Shown one piece after another: positions 60,150 through 64,000 of a stretch of 64,000 nt of DNA (position 1 is the first letter of the stretch; every line of letters begins with the position of its first letter). A model generated the notes under the pieces. The model made no database searches. It was given only the letters and a program-made list of their open reading frames with translations, and had not been told where the DNA came from. The DNA lies in assembly GCA_037576195.1 (NCBI GenBank), contig CM075101.1:22382001-22446000 (forward strand), given 5' to 3'. The position numbers and the translations under genes are program-made. The stretch comes from Phytoseiulus persimilis. Its lineage: Eukaryota; Arthropoda; Arachnida; Mesostigmata; Phytoseiidae.

Positions 60150-61640
60150 CGAGAAGGCGTCGGATGCTTTTCTTGCAGGCGGAGGGGCCCCTGATGGGGG
60201 CTGCGTAGAGGAGGATGCTGTCGACTACCGATGCCAGGAGTCCACGACGGGAGTCGTTTCCTCATCTAGTTCGGGGCATCCGCCGGGCGACTGGGCCCCT
60301 TCCACCGCTTTTGCGGGGGCGTGGCGAATGTGCGGAGTGCCTGTCAACCCGCTGTCGAGCTTCACGCCGAGGTACCGTGCGACCGGCTGGAAGGGGATGT
60401 CGTGCCCGTCGAGGACGACTCGAACCGGGGGGAGGGGGTGCTTACGGCCGTTTAGAAGGATAGCAACGGATTTCGCAGGTCGTCAGCGTACGCAACCGGG
60501 GGGAGAGGGAGGCGAAGGACGCCATCATACGACAGGGTTCAGAGAGTGGAACCCAGAACTCAGCCTTGAGGGACCCCCGCATATACTGTGCTGATGGTTC
60601 CCTAGTAATCTTTAGAACGGTGGGAGAGGTAGCCGGCGAGGGTTCGGCGAAGGTACGCAGGGACTCCCCCGAGAGCAGGGGTCTCGTTTACGGCGTCCAA
60701 TGAGACCGAGGCGAACGCGTTTTTGACGTCCAGGAGAACGGCAGCGCAGTGAGAGCGGGACCGGTGGGGAGTAACGCGATGGAATTTTGCGATCTCCAGA
60801 ACACGGCGGATGGCATGTTCAGTGGAGCGGAACGGAAGGAAACCGTACTAGTCCTCCGAGAGCATCCCCCTCGCCTCGAGCTCATCGCACAGTCTGGAAT
60901 AACATGACGCGCTCCTTGGCTTTGGAGAGGGGAAAAGCAACTGTTAGGACGGTAAGCAGCTGCGCCGGACGCCTTAGGTTTTGGGCTGAGAACGAGACGG
61001 GCAGTTTCCCATTCACGGGGCCAGACACCTGAGCAGGAAATTTGGTCGACCATGTCCATGAAAACCCGCGGGAACTTGCGAATAAGCAAATTGACAGCTT
61101 CAGTGAGGATGCGGTCGCGACCTGGGGCTTTCTTCGGTCTGAGGCGGCCGAGGACGTAGCGCATCTCCGCCCGAGCGACGGGGTCGAAGGCGAATGTCTC
61201 ATGCCCGTCGAAGCAAAGTGTCCGTGGGGAGAGACGAACCGGGATTGTATGACCTCGCCCGCCTCTTCCTCGGGGAGGGTGAGGTCGATAGTGGAGTCAC
61301 CGAGGTGGCCATCGAAAGTTGGACCTGGGGTGTTGATCAGCGCAAGGTCGTCCTGAGCAACCCAAACGACGAGGAGCGTTCCTTCTGGGCATGATCTCGT
61401 CCGATTCCAGGATACATGTGCGGCGGTCAAATGAGGGAGCGAGAGCGGCGGACGCTAGTGAATAGGGTGTCCAGCTCTGAGAGGATCGCGCCGAACTCGG
61501 CGAGAGTGATGTTTGGAGAGATGTAAAGAGAGATGACGGTGTAGTCGGATAGTTCTACCACACGAACCCGAATGGAGGATGGAGCTATTCAAGAACCGGA
61601 TCGTGGACAGGCCGTGAGCTGACCTGGTGACGGCAGCTTT
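60150..61640 (-). pseudogene. LINE endonuclease and reverse transcriptase remnant
   Basis: Reading down the minus strand in shifted frames: VRVVELSDYTVISLYISPN (endonuclease core), DDLALINTPGPTFDGHLGDS then TIDLTL (its end; the GDFN segment is deleted), LGRLRPKKAPGRDRILTEAV (RT entry), AVLLDVKNAFASVSLDAV (first RT Asp), YAGVPQGSVLGSTL and PPVAYADDLRN (YADD active site intact). At least five frameshifts or stops. Confidence 0.7.
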
Positions 61641-61751
61641 GGGGGCGGTTCTCGAGATCAGCAGGACATCAGACATCAGCCGAGGGTGGTGGCGACCTGG
61701 CAGACTAGGTCGAAGGCGGCGGGAGAGCGGCGGAGATTTATCTGAAGAGAG

Positions 61752-62275
61752 CTAGGCATGACGACCCTTCTGGTTTCGGAGGGAATTCACCTTGAGTCGG
61801 TAAACCGGGCAGTCAGGGGAGGTGATGAAATGCCCATCCGTTTTGCACGTAAAGCAGCGAGGGGGTGAGGTGCAGGAGCTCGACAAGTGCTCTGAAAGGC
61901 CACATTTTAGGCAGACGGGAGTGGTGCTTGGAGGCAGTCCTTCGATTGATGATCGAAGCTTAGACAGTGGAGGCATTGGTCAACCTTGACCAGCTCGCCG
62001 AGACGGCAGCTCGTCCAGCCGACCTGGATCCTGCCGCGGGAGAGATGTACCCGGGCGATCTCGCTGGGAAGACGCGCATTGCAGCTGAAGTCGCCGACCC
62101 AGCTCTTCATGAAGTTTTGGAGACTTAGGACATGCGATTCAGGACCGGAAGGAAGGGCCTGTCCGAGGAGATCAGGCGTGGCGTCTTCAGGGAGGTCACG
62201 GATGATCAAGGCAGTCTCCTTCCGGAGGACCTTGTTAGAGGTGTCTAGCCTTGTGATGCGATGCCTGGGGCACAC
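61752..62275 (-). pseudogene. LINE ORF1 with CCHC knuckles
   Basis: Two frames, split by one shift near 61,920, read LIIRDLPEDATPDLL, RIQVGWTSCRLGELVKVDQC then LHCLSFDHQSKDC, CLKCGLSEHLSSSC and CFTCKTDGHFITSPDCP: three C-x2-C-x4-H-x4/5-C knuckles. This is the R1/Jockey ORF1 signature; it binds element RNA. Confidence 0.75.
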
Positions 62276-62279
62276 CGCT

Positions 62280-62740
62280 TCGTCCGCTGTTCTTCGACTG
62301 ATAGATAGTTCGGAAATCTTTCCAGTACCGACAAATTAGTTCCCGTTTCTTAGAAGACCCCAACAGATTCCAGATTCCTGCAATGCGACCCAGAAAAGTC
62401 CATCGCCTCTTCGAAATACGACTGCAAGAACACAAGTAGCGCACCTGCCGGGGCACTCCGAAAGCTTCACGGGCGCACATTTTTCATTAGAACAGCTCTG
62501 GAAGCAGCGTTGTTATACCGCCTCGAACTTCTTGTCTTCTCAACACTAGATCTTCCGAGTACACGCGAGCATTTCGAGATGAAGGTCACCGACGTTGTTC
62601 TTTCAGTAATAGGGAGGATGGATGTTTCTCTATTACCGACAGTCGGCTCTCCGTCACCAGGGGACCCCGACAGATCTCTCAATCCTGCAGTGCTGGAGAA
62701 CGTCGCCCGGAGTTCCCAGGTCCGTGGCAAGGAGGGGCAA
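62280..62740 (-). repeat. Dispersed block, inverted paralogue of 7,700-8,165
   Basis: Carries the frame PRTWELRATFSSTAGLRDL on the minus strand, with several changes from the plus copy, and is shorter than it. No domain recognised. Confidence 0.5.
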
Positions 62741-62844
62741 GCACGATTTCATGATCTTGAAAGTTGACGCGTCAAGCCTGGAATGGCTCGTGCCAAAGCG
62801 CTTCCAATTCGTTATGAGATCTAGCACTGGACAACACGGTAGTC

Positions 62845-63690
62845 ATGAGCTTGCCAACGATCAGCATGGTCGCAGTGTACAGCAGCGGGGTGACTGACTC
62901 GAAAAAAGATCTCGTTGAGAAGATAGGACGCGCTCTATCGCAAGCCCAATGCGGCGGAGATGTTATTATCTTCGGTAATTTCAACTGCAGGCTGGACCAA
63001 GAGCCTTCGACCAGAACCGTGACACTGATGCGATTTCTGCATGAACACAGATTTGAAATCTGCACAACTCCTCAGCCCCCCACGTACTACGCCGAAGGAG
63101 GCGGTCCAGGAAACGCGCCCCGGCGTGGAGGTTCATCAACAGTGGACATATTCGCGTTCAACGGACCCCGCGAGCGGATCCAGTACTTGGGACAAGCTCA
63201 CGATGCACACTTTATCACCGTGAAGAAGCACGTCCCGGTCGAAGTCTCCGTCCGGATAGCACGAGCTCAAGTAAGAAACTTCCGGAAGAAAAAAGGACTA
63301 TCGAAAATGATCGACGTGAACCGAGTGCTGGCACTTGCTCAGGGGCATCTCCCGAAACGTCTTTCCGAATCAAGGATGGACAAAATCGGCAACGAGCTGA
63401 AGCAATGCATCGCCTGAGCAGTGTGCCAAACGATCACAAGGCAACGCCGATCGCCCATATGGTTCGACCAAAGATGCTATGACGCTCGCAGGATGGTGAT
63501 TCAAACACTGATCCTGTACAGGATAAACCCTGTCATGAAAGATCTCTACTGTGCACACCGGAGATAGTACAGGGCGCTGATCGACCTCACGGAGTCTCTC
63601 TGGATGACGGAGTCTGTGAGCACGAGCCCTTCCGACAAACGACTGGGTACGCTCAAGGCGACAACCTATGCGCAAAATTTTCCATAGTAC
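62845..63690 (+). pseudogene. LINE endonuclease and linker
   Basis: The open frame 62,845-63,417 reads VYSSGVTDSKKDLVEKIGRA, IIFGNFNCRLDQEPS (the usual GDFN Asp is Asn), QPPTYYAEGG, GGSSTVDIFAFNGP and DAHFITVKKHVP, the second half of a LINE endonuclease, then a basic linker. The next frame has SPIWFDQRCYDARRMV, a pre-RT motif, and a stop. Truncated at the 5' end. Confidence 0.7.
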
Positions 63691-63734
63691 TCATGAGTGA
63701 CCTCCCGTCAATCGATTGGAAATCATTTCTCATG

Positions 63735-64000
63735 CGTGAAAATTACCCAGTATGCCGATGACCCAGTCCTATACTCAAGAATACTCCTAGAGCTGAAGAA
63801 AAGCGCAAACTCCCTGATAGAATACAGCGAGAACAACGGACTAGTGATCAACACCGAGAAAACAAAGCCGATGAAGTTCAGAAATGGTGGGCGCCTAAGG
63901 AAAACGGACGAGCTACACCTGGGAAACACGCCAATTGAATTCGTGCCGCAGTTCACGTATCTAGGGCTTGAACTCGCGACGAGTGGAACATCTTTCAGAG
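63735..64000 (+). pseudogene. LINE reverse transcriptase active site and thumb (runs off right edge)
   Basis: The frame reads ITQYADDPVLYSRILLELKK, NGLVINTEKTKPMKFRNGG and EFVPQFTYLGLELATSGTSF: the YADD active site and the following thumb motifs. The RT fingers and palm between 63,690 and 63,735 are deleted, so this is a dead copy of the LINE that starts at 62,845. Confidence 0.75.

Larger units (their letters stand above)
60098..62275 (-). mobile_element. R1/Jockey-like LINE remnant
   Basis: The minus strand carries a gag-like ORF1 with CCHC knuckles, then endonuclease and reverse transcriptase parts with frameshifts and a deletion in the endonuclease. It separates the 62.3-62.7 kb block from RTRSQ unit E. 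Confidence 0.7.

Overview
The window looks like nuclear DNA of an animal, probably an arthropod. The clues are spliced coding sequence with GT..AG introns, AATAAA signals, and hAT, MULE, piggyBac, pogo, Gypsy and R1-like elements of the kinds common in arthropods. Species cannot be read from the sequence. There are no bacterial operons, ribosome binding sites, CRISPR arrays or rRNA genes. I found no unambiguous single-copy host gene; almost everything is a transposable element, a tandem repeat, or a member of two small multicopy ORF families.

Layout. 0-12 kb: LINE reverse transcriptase on the left edge (minus), a one-finger C2H2 ORF (minus), two copies of an unrecognised roughly 102-aa family (called RTRSQ here after its start), a decayed Gypsy (3.0-5.3 kb), an LTR that cuts a third RTRSQ copy (9.4 kb), and a dead ZMYM1-like hAT. 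12-19 kb: a LINE 3' end, then a 5.7-kb Helitron-like element whose interior is 117 head-to-tail 45-bp units. 19-31 kb: MULE, Gypsy, hAT, gag and SINE remnants, RTRSQ and C2H2 copies, and a hAT derivative with a perfect 8-bp target duplication. 32-44 kb: C2H2 and RTRSQ copies again, then a nested stack of Gypsy with a MULE inside, followed by a LINE with a TTAA-flanked piggyBac-like insertion. 44.6-50 kb: an almost intact hAT with terminal inverted repeats and target duplication, and a four-exon MULE transposase gene that reads without a stop (480 aa) with a FLYWCH zinc finger split by an intron. 50-64 kb: a pogo/Tigger-like element, paralogues of the 21.8-30.5 kb interval, a second hAT derivative, an inverted RTRSQ copy with an ankyrin fragment, an R1-like LINE and the start of another LINE.

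How it fits together. The region is a patchwork of direct segmental duplications offset by about 28-32 kb (1.2-3.9 with 32.1-36.2 kb; 21.8-30.5 with 51.35-58.7 kb) plus an inverted copy (5.7-8.2 with 58.9-62.8 kb). The RTRSQ and C2H2 families ride inside these blocks. Transposons inserted afterwards in one paralogue but not the other give natural empty-site comparisons.

The best candidates for something undescribed are the Helitron-like element with its length-invariant array, the RTRSQ family with and without an ankyrin segment, the amplified single-finger C2H2 family, and the intact FLYWCH-MULE gene. All family calls come from reading motifs by eye; no database was searched.
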